DNA from: Amycolatopsis rubida
GTDB taxonomy: Bacteria; Actinomycetota; Actinomycetes; Mycobacteriales; Pseudonocardiaceae
DNA: 64,000 bases
Assembly (NCBI RefSeq): GCF_900115345.1
Contig: NZ_FOWC01000006.1
Coordinates: forward strand, 434,001-498,000
Direction of reading: 5' to 3'
Below the pieces are notes generated by a model. The model was not told where the DNA came from, did no database searches, and saw only the letters and a program-made list of their open reading frames with translations. Both the position numbers and the translations under genes were made by a program. How positions within the stretch are numbered: position 1 is the stretch's first letter; the number at the start of each line of letters is the position of its first letter. This document shows positions 53,524 to 62,445 of the stretch, piece after piece.

Positions 53524-54431
53524 GCACCCCCGACCTCGGCGGCGTCGTCGTCGCGACCGCACTCCCGTACCGGGAGGACGCGTCGGCGCCCGCCGGGCTG
53601 GCCGTGGACTACGACGCCTACGCCGCGCACTGCCGGTGGCTGGTCGACAACGGCTGCCGGGGCGTCGGCCCGAACGGCTCGCTCGGCGAGTACTCGTCGC
53701 TGACCGACGAGGAGCGCCGCCGCGCCGCCCGCACCGCGATCGATACCGTCGGCGAGGACGGTATCGTCGTCGTCGGCGTGCACGGTCCCGGGGCGCACCA
53801 GGCCAAGCAGTGGGCCGAAGTCGCGGCCGAAGACGGCGCCGACGGCCTGCTGTGCCTGCCGCCCACGATGTACCGCGCCAACCGCGGCGAGGTGCTCGCG
53901 CATTTCGAAGCGGTGGCGTCGGTCGGGCTGCCGGTGATGGTCTACAACAACCCCATCGACACCAAGGTCGACCTCACGCCCGCGCTGCTGGCCGAGATCG
54001 CTCAGATCGACAACGTGGTCGCGGTCAAGGAATTCTCCGGTGACGTCCGGCGGGTGCTGGAGATCCGCGAACAGGCACCGGGCCTGGACGTGATCAGCGG
54101 TGCCGACGACGTCGTGCTGGAGAGCCTGCTGATGGGCGCGACCGGCTGGTTCGCCGGGTTCCCCAACGTGTTCCCCGCCGAGTCGGTGCGCCTGTTCGAC
54201 CTGGCGCGGTCCGGGAAACTCGACGAGGCGCGGGCGCTCTACGAGCCGCTGGTGGCCGCGTTCCGCTGGGATTCGCGCACCGAGTTCGTCCAGGCGATCA
54301 AACTCGGGATGGACCTCGTCGGCCGCTACGGCGGGCCGTGCCGCCCGCCGCGGGGACCGCTGACCGGGCAGCACCGCGCGCAGGTCACCGCCGACCTGCG
54401 CCGCGCGCTCGCCTCGCTGGGGGTGGAGTAG
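53520..54431 (+). CDS. lhpC: Pyrroline-4-hydroxy-2-carboxylate deaminase (DapA family)
   Basis: 303 residues of the dihydrodipicolinate-synthase/N-acetylneuraminate-lyase family. Schiff-base lysine in VVAVKEFSGDVRRV, catalytic tyrosine in MVYNNPIDTKVDL, entry motif GPNGSLGEYSSLTDEERRRA. In the hydroxyproline pathway this family removes ammonia from pyrroline-4-hydroxy-2-carboxylate to give alpha-ketoglutarate semialdehyde. Assignment is by operon position, since DapA-family members share the residues. ATG overlaps the alpha-subunit stop. Confidence 0.85.
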   Translation: MSTPDLGGVVVATALPYREDASAPAGLAVDYDAYAAHCRWLVDNGCRGVGPNGSLGEYSSLTDEERRRAARTAIDTVGEDGIVVVGVHGPGAHQAKQWAEVAAEDGADGLLCLPPTMYRANRGEVLAHFEAVASVGLPVMVYNNPIDTKVDLTPALLAEIAQIDNVVAVKEFSGDVRRVLEIREQAPGLDVISGADDVVLESLLMGATGWFAGFPNVFPAESVRLFDLARSGKLDEARALYEPLVAAFRWDSRTEFVQAIKLGMDLVGRYGGPCRPPRGPLTGQHRAQVTADLRRALASLGVE

Positions 54432-55433
54432 GTGCGGTCGATCCGGTCGATCACCGCGGTCGACTCGCATACCGAAGGGATGCCGACCCGGGTGGTGACC
54501 GGCGGGGTCGGCGTCATCCCCGGCGACACGATGGCCGAACGCCGCCGGTACTTCATGGCGCACCTGGACCACCTGCGCCAGTTCCTGATGAACGAACCGC
54601 GCGGGCACCCGGCGATGAGCGGCGCGATCCTGCAGCCGCCGGCGAGGCCGGACGCCGACTGGGGCGTGGTGTACATCGAGGTGTCCGGCTGCCTGCCGAT
54701 GTGCGGGCACGGCACGATCGGCGTGGCGACCGTGCTGGTGGAGACGGGCATGGTCGAGGTGCGCGAACCGAAGACCGTGGTCCGCCTGGACACCCCGGCC
54801 GGCCTCGTGCACGCCGAGGTCGAGGTGCGCGACGGCCGCGCGGTCCGCGTCAAGCTCCGCAACGTCGCGTCGTTCCTCGCCGAACGCGACGCCGTCGTCG
54901 AGGTGCCGGGCCTCGGCGAGGTGCACTACGACCTGGCCTACGGCGGCAACTTCTACGCCATTCTCGAACTGTCCCAAGTGGACATCCCGTTCGACCGGGC
55001 GGAGAAGGACCGGATCCTCGCCGCCGGGCTGGACATCATGGCGGCGATCAATGACCAGCGTCCGCCGCAACATCCGGCCGACCCGCTGATCGGCGGCTGC
55101 AAACACGTCCAGTTCCTGGCCCCGGGGTCGGATGCGAGGGCTTCGCGCAACGCGATGGCGATCCATCCCGGCTGGTTCGACCGGTCGCCGTGCGGGACCG
55201 GCACCTCGGCCCGGATGGCCCAGTTGCACGCCCGCGGCGAGCTGCCGTTGCACACGCCGTTCGAGAACAGCTCGTTCATCGGCACCGCGTTCTCCGGCGA
55301 ACTGGTCGCCGAGACCGTCGTCGGCGGCGTGCCCGCCGTGGTGCCGGAGTTCTCCGGGCGGGCGTGGATCACCGGCAACGCCACCTATCTGCTCGATCCG
55401 GACGACCCGTTCCCCGCGGGGTTCGTCCTCTGA
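54432..55433 (+). CDS. lhpA: 4-Hydroxyproline 2-epimerase (proline racemase family)
   Basis: 333 residues. Both catalytic cysteines are present: Cys91 in PMCGHGTIG and Cys254 in DRSPCGTGTSA. This identifies a racemase or epimerase and argues against trans-3-hydroxyproline dehydratase, where the second Cys is Thr. Signature AVDSHTEGMPTRVV is intact. It converts trans-4-hydroxy-L-proline to cis-4-hydroxy-D-proline, the substrate of the dehydrogenase upstream. GTG start directly after the deaminase stop. Confidence 0.9.
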   Translation: MRSIRSITAVDSHTEGMPTRVVTGGVGVIPGDTMAERRRYFMAHLDHLRQFLMNEPRGHPAMSGAILQPPARPDADWGVVYIEVSGCLPMCGHGTIGVATVLVETGMVEVREPKTVVRLDTPAGLVHAEVEVRDGRAVRVKLRNVASFLAERDAVVEVPGLGEVHYDLAYGGNFYAILELSQVDIPFDRAEKDRILAAGLDIMAAINDQRPPQHPADPLIGGCKHVQFLAPGSDARASRNAMAIHPGWFDRSPCGTGTSARMAQLHARGELPLHTPFENSSFIGTAFSGELVAETVVGGVPAVVPEFSGRAWITGNATYLLDPDDPFPAGFVL

Positions 55434-55461
55434 CCGGCGGCTGGGCCGCGCCAAACGGCTC

Positions 55462-55515
55462 TGTCGTGAAAGCCGTTTCGCGACGGCTGATGTCCCGGAA
55501 GCGGCTTTCGCGACG
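55462..55515. repeat. Imperfect intergenic inverted repeat
   Basis: Left arm TGTCGTGAAAGCCGTTTC and right arm GGAAGCGGCTTTCGCGACG pair with few mismatches. It lies in the 172-bp gap between epimerase and permease. Such hairpins are common in actinomycete intergenic spaces. It could attenuate or stabilise the operon transcript. Confidence 0.6.
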
Positions 55516-55605
55516 CGTCCTTGACTGTCCACAAGCGACCTGACACGTTCGTCCAGACCCCCACTGCCGACCCGGTCCGCCCGTGCGGTCCGGAAGGGAT
55601 TTGTC

Positions 55606-57036
55606 ATGCCCGAATCAACGACGATCCGGCCCCGTTCCCGGCTCTTCTCCCGCGCCGGGCTCTTCCGGCGCAAGTCCTTCGAAGGCCCGGACGAGGGCGG
55701 CCCCGGCGGGCTTCCCCGCACGATGGGCCTCTGGCAGCTCGTCTCGCTCAGTCTGGGCGGCCTGGTCGGCGCCGGTGTCTTCTCGCTGGCGGGGGTGGTC
55801 GCCAACCAGCAGGCCGGGCCCGGCGTGCTGATCTCGTTTCTGATCGCGATCGTCGCCAGTTCGGCGGCGGCCCTGTGCTACGCGGAGTTCGCCGGGCTCA
55901 TCCCGCGTGCCGGATCCGCGTACACCTATTCGTACGCGGCGCTCGGGGAGATCGCGGGCTGGCTGATCGGCTGGGATCTGCTGCTGGAGTACACGGCGAT
56001 CGTCGCCGTGGTCGCGATCGCCGTCTCCGGCTACCTGTCCTACGTCGTGGAGCAGGCCGGCCTGGACCTGCCGTCGTGGATGCTCGGGGCGCCCGGGACC
56101 GGGCCGGGGCACCGCCTCGACCTGTTCGCGGCGTTGCTGTGCCTGCTGCTGGCGTTCGTGCTTTCCCGCGGCAGCAAGCAGTCCGCGCGGTTCGAGACGG
56201 CGCTGGTGGTGATCAAGCTGGCGATCGTGGCACTGGTCGTGGTCGCCGGCGCGTTCCACATTTCGGCGGGGAATTTCAGCCCGTTCCTGCCCTACGGTAT
56301 CGGCGGCGCGGTCGCGGGCGCGGCGACGACGTTCTTCGCGGTGTACGGCTACGACGCGATGACGGCGGCCGCGGAGGAGAGCGTCGAGGCGAAACGGTTG
56401 CTGCCCAAGGCGATCATCGTGTCGCTCGCCATCGCCGCGGTGATCTACCTGCTGGTGTCCATCGTGCTGACGGGAATGCAGCGTTACGACCAGATTGACG
56501 TGCACAGCCCGTTCTCGAGTGCGCTGGCCGCGGTCGGGCTCGCCGGGCTGGGCACGGTCGTCGCGGTCGGCGGCATCCTCGGGATCACCACGTCGGCGTT
56601 CGCGAACATGCTGGCGGTGTCGCGGATCTGGTTCGCGATGAGCCGGGACGGGCTGCTGCCGCGGTACTTCGCCCGCACCCACCCGCGGCGCCGCGTGCCG
56701 ACGCGGGTGATCTGGCCGGTCGGGATCGGGTCGGCGGCCATCGCGGGCTTCCTGCCGATCAAGCAGGCGGCGGACTTGACGAACATCGGGATCCTGGCCG
56801 CGTTCGTCGTCGTGTCGGTCGCGGTGGTGGTGCTGCGGCGCACCCGGCCGGAGCTGCCGCGGACGTTCCGCACGCCCTGGGTGCCCGTGGTGCCGTCGGC
56901 GGGCGTGGCGTTCGCGGTGTGGCTGATCGCGAACCTCGACGCGCTGACGTGGCTGCGGTTCGCGGTGTGGATGGTGCTGGGACTGGCGGTGTACGCGTTG
57001 TTCGGGTTCCGGAATTCGGCGGAGGCGGGAAAGTGA
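55606..57036 (+). CDS. APC-family amino acid permease
   Basis: 476 residues with 12 membrane helices. Family landmarks: first helix with SLGGLVGAGVFSLAG, helix 3 YTYSYAALGEIAGWLIGW, GYDAMTAAAEESVEAKRLLP near helix 6, and SRDGLLPRYFARTHPRRR-VPTRVIW. Cationic or small amino acid importers of this group fit hydroxyproline uptake. Inserted in the hydroxyproline operon, stop overlaps the GTG of the dehydrogenase that follows. Confidence 0.88.
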   Translation: MPESTTIRPRSRLFSRAGLFRRKSFEGPDEGGPGGLPRTMGLWQLVSLSLGGLVGAGVFSLAGVVANQQAGPGVLISFLIAIVASSAAALCYAEFAGLIPRAGSAYTYSYAALGEIAGWLIGWDLLLEYTAIVAVVAIAVSGYLSYVVEQAGLDLPSWMLGAPGTGPGHRLDLFAALLCLLLAFVLSRGSKQSARFETALVVIKLAIVALVVVAGAFHISAGNFSPFLPYGIGGAVAGAATTFFAVYGYDAMTAAAEESVEAKRLLPKAIIVSLAIAAVIYLLVSIVLTGMQRYDQIDVHSPFSSALAAVGLAGLGTVVAVGGILGITTSAFANMLAVSRIWFAMSRDGLLPRYFARTHPRRRVPTRVIWPVGIGSAAIAGFLPIKQAADLTNIGILAAFVVVSVAVVVLRRTRPELPRTFRTPWVPVVPSAGVAFAVWLIANLDALTWLRFAVWMVLGLAVYALFGFRNSAEAGK

Positions 57037-58433
57037 AGACGATCGAACGGGCGGCGACCATCGCCCAGAGGTGGGCGGAAACCGCTCCGCCCACGCGCGC
57101 GGCGGTGCTCACCGCGGTGGCGGACGCTCTCGACGCGGCCGGTCCGGAGCTGATCCCGCTCGCCGACGCGGAGACCCGCCTGGGCGCCGCCCGGCTGACC
57201 GGCGAACTCGCCCGCACGACGTTCCAGCTGCGCCTGCTGGCCGCGGAAGCGGCCGGGGGCAGCACCTACGACGTCCGGATCGACCGCGCCGATCCGGGGT
57301 GGCCGATCGGGCCGCGCCCGGACCTGCGTCGCTACCGCACCGCGATCGGACCCGTGCTGGTCTTCGCCGCGAGCAACTTCCCGTTCGCGTTCAGTGTCGC
57401 CGGCGGGGACACCGCGGCGGCGTGGGCCGCGGGCTGTCCGGTGATCGTCAAGGCCCACCCCGGCCACCCCCGGCTGTCGCGCCGGGTGACCGACGTCGCC
57501 CAGCAAGCGCTGGGACCGTGGGCGGAGTTGCTCGGCCTGGTCGAAGGCGAATCCGGCGGCGTCGCCGCACTGCGGCATCCGGCGATCGCCGCGGCCGCCT
57601 TCACCGGCTCGGTCGCCGGCGGTCTCGCGCTCGCCCGGATCGCAGCCGAACGACCCGTCCCGGTTCCGTTCTACGGCGAGCTGGGCAGCGTCAACCCCGT
57701 CCTCGTCACGCCCGCGGCCGCGCGTGCCCGTCCGGAGGAACTGGCCGAGGGTTACGCCGGTTCGCTCACCCTCGGCGGCGGCCAGTTCTGCACCAACCCC
57801 GGGCTCTTGTTCATCCCGGACACCGGGCCGCTGGTCGACCTCGTCGCCGAGCGGCTGCGGGCGTTGCCGGCTGTGGAGATGCTCAACGAACGCATCGCCG
57901 AGGGCTTCCTGACCGGCGCGGAGCGACTTGGCGCGATCCCCGGGGCGCGCCGCGTCGTGTGGCCGGACGGGCTCGCGCCCCGGCTTCTGGAGCTGGACCT
58001 CACCGGCTTCCTCGCCCACCCGGAAGCGGCCGAGGAGTGTTTCGGGCCGCTGGGCGTGGTCGTGCGGTACACGCGGTTCGCCGAGCTGGCCCCGGCCGTC
58101 GCGGCACTGCCCGGCCAGCTCACGACCACGCTGCACGCCGAGCCGGACGACGAACTCCTGCTCACCGAGCTGCGGAAGGTCCTGGCCGCGCGCAGCGGCC
58201 GGGTCCTGTGGGGCGGCTGGCCCACCGGGGTCGCGGTGACCGCGGCCATGCAGCACGGCGGCCCGTTCCCCGCCACCACCGGCCCGATGTCGACCTCGGT
58301 CGGGACGGCGTCGATCGAGCGGTTCCTGCGGCCGGTGGCCTATCAGGGCTGGCCCGGCCACCTGTTGCCCGAGCCGCTCCGCGACGACAACCCCTGGGGC
58401 GTGCCGCAGCGGGTGTCCGGACCCGTCGGGTGA
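57033..58433 (+). CDS. lhpG: Alpha-ketoglutarate semialdehyde dehydrogenase
   Basis: 466 residues of the ALDH superfamily, KGSADH branch. Catalytic glutamate in VPFYGELGSVNPV and nucleophile Cys in GGGQFCTNPG. Also FAASNFPFAFSVAGGDTAAAW, FTGSVAGGLALAR and GPMSTSVGTASIERFLRP, the KGSADH ending. It oxidises alpha-ketoglutarate semialdehyde to alpha-ketoglutarate, linking the pathway to the TCA cycle. GTG start overlaps the permease stop. The last gene of the operon. Confidence 0.88.
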   Translation: MKTIERAATIAQRWAETAPPTRAAVLTAVADALDAAGPELIPLADAETRLGAARLTGELARTTFQLRLLAAEAAGGSTYDVRIDRADPGWPIGPRPDLRRYRTAIGPVLVFAASNFPFAFSVAGGDTAAAWAAGCPVIVKAHPGHPRLSRRVTDVAQQALGPWAELLGLVEGESGGVAALRHPAIAAAAFTGSVAGGLALARIAAERPVPVPFYGELGSVNPVLVTPAAARARPEELAEGYAGSLTLGGGQFCTNPGLLFIPDTGPLVDLVAERLRALPAVEMLNERIAEGFLTGAERLGAIPGARRVVWPDGLAPRLLELDLTGFLAHPEAAEECFGPLGVVVRYTRFAELAPAVAALPGQLTTTLHAEPDDELLLTELRKVLAARSGRVLWGGWPTGVAVTAAMQHGGPFPATTGPMSTSVGTASIERFLRPVAYQGWPGHLLPEPLRDDNPWGVPQRVSGPVG

Positions 58434-59273
58434 AGCCCGTCTCACCGGCACGGTGGCGTTCCCGCGAGCCGTGGGCAGGCCCTGGTGCACAAGACTGCGA
58501 CTTCGCAGGCCGACGGTCATGCGTTCGACGAGCACGGGGTGGGCACGACGACACGGGCGGGCGGTAAGCCGGGAGGCGAGCGCCGTGAACACGACGCCTC
58601 CGGAGCCCGCGAAGGGGTGGTTCGCCTCGGGGCTGCCCGCCTTCGTCGCCGAGCGATCGGTGTCGAGGCGGCTGCTGTTGCCCTGCCTCATGGTGACACT
58701 GTTTTCTTCGGTGGTTGAGGTATGCGGCGGACGACAGGACGGCTCGCACGCTCGGTCTGGTCGGCAATGCGGTGCCGAACAACGCAGTGCTTTTCCTGGG
58801 CGGTGGCGTCGCGGCCGCCCAGGACCCGGCACCGATAACGGGAGCGGAAGTGGCTGCGTTGTCGGCGGTGACGGATCTGACGCGGTGCATTTGCCGGGGC
58901 GAGAACCGTAAACCGGTGGGAAGCTCGGGTCCCGGCAGCCGGCGATCCGGCCCGCCGCGTCCAGGGTTTGCCTGGAGATACGGCCGAGTCGGTCGGTCGA
59001 TCCGGCCGAACGGGCCGTCGCGAGCGAAGCTCGCGGCGCGGGCGTTGCCGGTGCCCGCGTCGCTGCGGGTCGCGAAAGGGCCGGCCTCGTCCGGTTTTCT
59101 CCGCAGCGAAGCGCTGGCCGCGATCATCGCTGCCTTGAGGAGCCGGTATGAGACACTGCGGGCCAGGTTGACGGTCAGGAGCAATTCCGGCCGGGACGCC
59201 TCAGCGGGCAATTGCCTCAGCGTCGGCAGCCGGGCTTTCCATCGGCGTGGTCCGGGGCTGGTCTTCGTCGCGC
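58434..59273. other. 840-bp stretch without recognised gene
   Basis: Open frames on both strands show no family I recognise. One plus-strand stretch (about 58735-58880) reads GLVGNAVPNNAVLFLGGGVA in frame and could be part of an old gene. Nothing more can be supported. Confidence 0.45.
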
Positions 59274-60236
59274 TCAAGCGGATGTGGTGAACACGAGGCG
59301 GTGGCCGGGTTCGGTGGGCGCGGTCCAGGCGGTCTCCACCTCGGCCAGCGGCACCGGCAGTGCCGCGGCGGTGAGAGTGCCCGCGACGAGCTGATCGATC
59401 AGCGAGGGCAGTTCGGCCACGATGCCGGCGGCGGTGACCGAGCCCTGGCCGCTGCCCATGATCCGCAGGTTGGCCGCGCGCAGCACGAACGAGGGCAGGG
59501 TGATTTCGGCGCCGGCCATGGATCCGATCTGGATCCAGTCCAGTGGCTTGCCGCGTTCGGCGCGGCGGGCGAGCACTGCGGGGATGACCAGCTGGGCGGG
59601 TTCGCCCCAGGTGTAGTCGATCACCGCGTCGACGTCCGCGGCGGCCTCGCCGACCGCGCTTGCGGCCTGTTCCGGGTCGCCGGCCAGCGAGACGACCGTG
59701 GTGGCGCCCAGTCCGGCGAGCAGGTCCAGGCGCTGCGGGTCCCGGCCTGCGGCGACGATGTGCGCCGCGCCGAGGTTGCGGGCGATCTGCACGGCCATCT
59801 GTCCGGCATTGCCGGTCGCGCCGAGGATCAGCACGCTCTGGCCGGGCTGGAATGCGATCCGCCTGCGCAGCGCCACCCAGGAGGACATCGCAGGGTTCAT
59901 CGCGGCCGCGATGACCGCTGGGTCGGCGGCCTCGGGCAAGGGCACGGCTCGCCGCGGGTCGAGCAGCGCTTTGTCGGCCATGGTGCCGGGTACGTCGTCG
60001 TCGGCAACGAAGTAGACGCGCTGCCCGTCGGCCAGCCGGGCGACTCCGTCGACGCCGGGGATCATCGGCAGCCGGCCGTCGCTGGTGTAGTGGGTGCCGC
60101 TGGCGCCGGAGCGCACCCGCGGGTGCAGGCCGGCGGCGAGCATGTCGACCAGCACCTGGCCGTCGGCGGGCACGGGCGTGGCGAATTCCGCGTAGCGGGG
60201 CGGCTCGTCGAACGAACTGACCACTGCTGCGTGCAC
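59274..60236 (-). CDS. Quinone oxidoreductase-like MDR enzyme
   Basis: 320 residues of the medium-chain dehydrogenase/reductase family, quinone-reductase branch without the structural zinc. NADPH motif LILGATGNAGQMAVQIA, GROES-like start AAVVSSFDEPPRYAEF, DGQVLVDMLAAGLHPRV. Divergent from a MarR gene whose operator-like repeats sit in the shared 110-bp gap. Likely an inducible NADPH-quinone or enal reductase. Confidence 0.88.
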   Translation of the reverse strand: MHAAVVSSFDEPPRYAEFATPVPADGQVLVDMLAAGLHPRVRSGASGTHYTSDGRLPMIPGVDGVARLADGQRVYFVADDDVPGTMADKALLDPRRAVPLPEAADPAVIAAAMNPAMSSWVALRRRIAFQPGQSVLILGATGNAGQMAVQIARNLGAAHIVAAGRDPQRLDLLAGLGATTVVSLAGDPEQAASAVGEAAADVDAVIDYTWGEPAQLVIPAVLARRAERGKPLDWIQIGSMAGAEITLPSFVLRAANLRIMGSGQGSVTAAGIVAELPSLIDQLVAGTLTAAALPVPLAEVETAWTAPTEPGHRLVFTTSA

Positions 60237-60280
60237 GGCGGGCTCCTCGCATCGTAAGTAGTACGTGACACAAATTAAAT

Positions 60281-60326
60281 TAGTTGGCGCGACGTACTAG
60301 GTCAAGTAGTTTGTGCGACGTACTAG
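60281..60326. promoter_or_regulatory. Direct-repeat operator between quinone reductase and MarR
   Basis: TAGTTGGCGCGACGTACTAG (60281-60300) and TAGTTTGTGCGACGTACTAG (60307-60326) are 18/20 identical and 26 bp apart. Each contains the half-palindrome CTAGTACGT-like end. A third partial copy (TAGTACGTGACACAAAT) is at 60259. They sit between the divergent MarR and reductase genes, so they should bind the MarR. Confidence 0.7.
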
Positions 60327-60346
60327 ACGGGAACTAGAATGAGCCG

Positions 60347-60793
60347 ATGCCCGACGACTCCGCGCTCGCCGCACAGGATGATCTGGGGATCGTGGACGCG
60401 TTGGCGCAGCTGGCGTTCGTGGTGCAGCGCGAACTGAGCGAGGTCGCCGCGGAACACGGACTCTCGCTCATCCAGCTGCGCCTGCTCGGTGTGCTGCGCG
60501 ACCGAGCCCCCGGCATGCAGGGTCTGGCCCGGCATCTGGGGCTGGACAAATCCAGCATGACCGGCCTGGTGGACCGGGCTGAACGCCGCGGCCTGGTCCG
60601 GCGAAGCCCGGCTCCGCACGACGGCCGGGCCATCCAGGTATCCCTCACCGAAGGCGGCAGGGAACTGATGCGTGAGTGCGAACCCGAAGTGGCGCATCGG
60701 ATCCACGCGCTGACTGCGGTGCTCACTGACGCCCAGCGTGCCCGGTTGTCCCGAATGGCGAGCATTCTGGTGGGCGGTCCCGCCGAAATCTGA
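60347..60793 (+). CDS. MarR-family regulator
   Basis: 148 residues with winged helix MQGLARHLGLDKSSMTGLVD and RRGLVRRSPAPHDGRAIQV. Early Ser/Ala-rich start, no cysteine. Divergent from the quinone reductase over a 110-bp gap with repeated operators, the classic arrangement for an autorepressor responding to electrophiles or quinones. Confidence 0.87.
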   Translation: MPDDSALAAQDDLGIVDALAQLAFVVQRELSEVAAEHGLSLIQLRLLGVLRDRAPGMQGLARHLGLDKSSMTGLVDRAERRGLVRRSPAPHDGRAIQVSLTEGGRELMRECEPEVAHRIHALTAVLTDAQRARLSRMASILVGGPAEI

Positions 60794-61435
60794 CCGCGGG
60801 ACGTCAACCGGCTGGCACCGCGGCGGCTGCGACCGTCCGGCCGGCGCCGAGGTCTGCCAGGGAACCTTGACGCGGCCGCGGCGGTCGCCGATCTGCTGGC
60901 GTCGCGGTCGCTGTCGGGGTCCCGTTGCGGAGGACGCCGTGCTCGGCGATCGCTGCCCGGGTCCTGCGCCGGGGCGGTCCTGCTGTCGCGCAGCATCTGT
61001 TCACGGGTCCGTGAACACTGCGGCAGCCACGGCGTGACTGTTCCCCTGGCGGTTCGGCCGGTTCGGGGACTGCGGCCCTCCGCTCCGAGCACGTTCGCCG
61101 CCGAGTGGTCGAAGAGCCGAGGGCCGCCTTGTCCCGTCTTGCAGCGGCCCATGCGAGCTGTCCGGTGTCGTGATCCACCTCGACCGTCAAGTGCTGCGGC
61201 GATACTTGCGGCTGATCCCGTCGATGCCGATTCGCCGCCACCCTGCCAGCCGCCAGCCCGCGCATCGAACCAGGCCAGCCGCGCACGACGCCAGGAGGTC
61301 CTGGCAGCGTGGTCCGGCTCGGAACCCCGTCCGCCTCGGGAACAACGAGCAGAACGTCGCCCGACGCAATCACGCGGACCACGCTAGCCACCAGACCCTC
61401 GACACTGGCAGTCGCTGCTTCAACAACTCACGACG
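60794..61435. other. 642-bp gap without recognised gene
   Basis: No coding similarity recognised on either strand. Confidence 0.5.
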
Positions 61436-61640
61436 CTAGAGACTTTGCCCTCCCGATGCCTCGATCCGCTGGGCGGTAATCCACGAGGTGCTCGTGGAGA
61501 CAATGGCGCGCACCGCCTTGCCGATGTCCTCCGGTTCGCCCACGCGCCCGGAAGCGTGGTTTGCGGTCACCATGGCGCGGTACTTCTCGTCGTCGCGGAT
61601 GACACCACCGGCGAAATCGGTCGCGGGCAATTCCCGGTTC
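61436..61640 (-). pseudogene. SDR C-terminal fragment
   Basis: The minus-strand frame reads ATDFAGGVIRDDEKYRAMVT, NHASGRVGEPEDIGKAVRAI and the SDR ending SWITAQRIEASGG followed by a stop. This is the last 65 residues of a classical SDR (RxGxPEDIA...TGQxIxVDGG pattern). The catalytic part and cofactor motif are missing. Confidence 0.7.
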
Positions 61641-61815
61641 CGGCGGGACCGCGCTGGTGCAAGCCCGTTTCCTCTGAACGTCCGGGCTGGCCTCGGCTCG
61701 ATTCTCGGGGAGCACGCAGGGAGCAGCCTGCCAGCTCGCGGAAGGCGGCCCGATCGAGCGCGGGGATCTTCTCTGTCCGATGTGGACGCACGAGCTGGAG
61801 CGGCTGCGGGAGTCC
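61641..61815. other. 175-bp remnant region
   Basis: A plus-strand frame reads GPIERGDLLCPMWTHELERL and GKPDTMLWRVLLGG through 61860, protein-like but not identified. It may be the end of a lost gene. Confidence 0.35.
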
Positions 61816-62289
61816 TCAGGGAAACCGGACACCATGCTCTGGAGGGTGCTGCTGGGCGGTACGGCCGATCGGAGGGTGACGCGGCGGCGGGGGAGTGGTT
61901 GTGCTTCCCGGTGACGATCGAGGCGCGCGGCCGAGGGCAGACCGGCTGGCTGGCGTTGGCCCTTCCGGATCAGTGTTCGACGGGACGACGTGCCTTTCCT
62001 GCGCGGCGGGCGAGCAGAGCGCCAACCAAGCGGCGACGGCCCACCAGACCGGCGCTGACCCGCTCGATCCCACACCTGCCTGCGGTGGACTCGGCGTGCG
62101 CTGGGCGAACCCGACTTTGCGATGTCCGTGCGCGTCGTCGGCGGACAGCGGGCCCATCGCCGACCAGTTGGCTGGCTCGGAGACGGTCTGGAGGGTGACT
62201 TTCCGTCCGTCGGGCGCGGTGGCGGGCACGACGATGTAGGCGGGCCGGACGGCCGCAGTGCAGATCATCACCGCCGCGAGGAACACCAT
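61816..62289 (-). CDS. Unidentified membrane-anchored protein, probably truncated
   Basis: 157 codons, ATG 62289 with no good ribosome site. One N-terminal helix (VFLAAVMICTAAVRPAYIVV) then PATAPDGRKVTLQTVSEPAN and DDAHGHRKVGFAQRT; a second hydrophobic run (APVWWAVAAWLALCS) at about residue 85. The C-terminal 70 residues look like random Pro/Arg sequence, suggesting the reading frame has lost its original end. Not recognised. Confidence 0.35.
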   Translation of the reverse strand: MVFLAAVMICTAAVRPAYIVVPATAPDGRKVTLQTVSEPANWSAMGPLSADDAHGHRKVGFAQRTPSPPQAGVGSSGSAPVWWAVAAWLALCSPAAQERHVVPSNTDPEGPTPASRSALGRAPRSSPGSTTTPPPPRHPPIGRTAQQHPPEHGVRFP

Positions 62290-62324
62290 GGCGACGGAGC
62301 GTCGAACAAGGTGTGTTCAGCTCC

Positions 62325-62445
62325 TCGAAATGCCGGAGATGGTGCCGTCCCGGCTGAATCGGCTGGTGCTCAGATAGCTGTGGTAGGCGTTGGTCTGATA
62401 TCGCTGGTAGCCGACCCAGTGGTCGCCGAGGCTGAGCCGAGCTGC
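62325..62445 (-). pseudogene. Unidentified C-terminal gene fragment
   Basis: A minus-strand frame reads LSLGDHWVGYQRYQTNAYHS and YLSTSRFSRDGTISGISRS, then stops. Its Tyr-rich, strand-like composition is unlike chance reading frames here, but I cannot name a family. It ends 40 bp before the membrane fragment. Confidence 0.35.
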
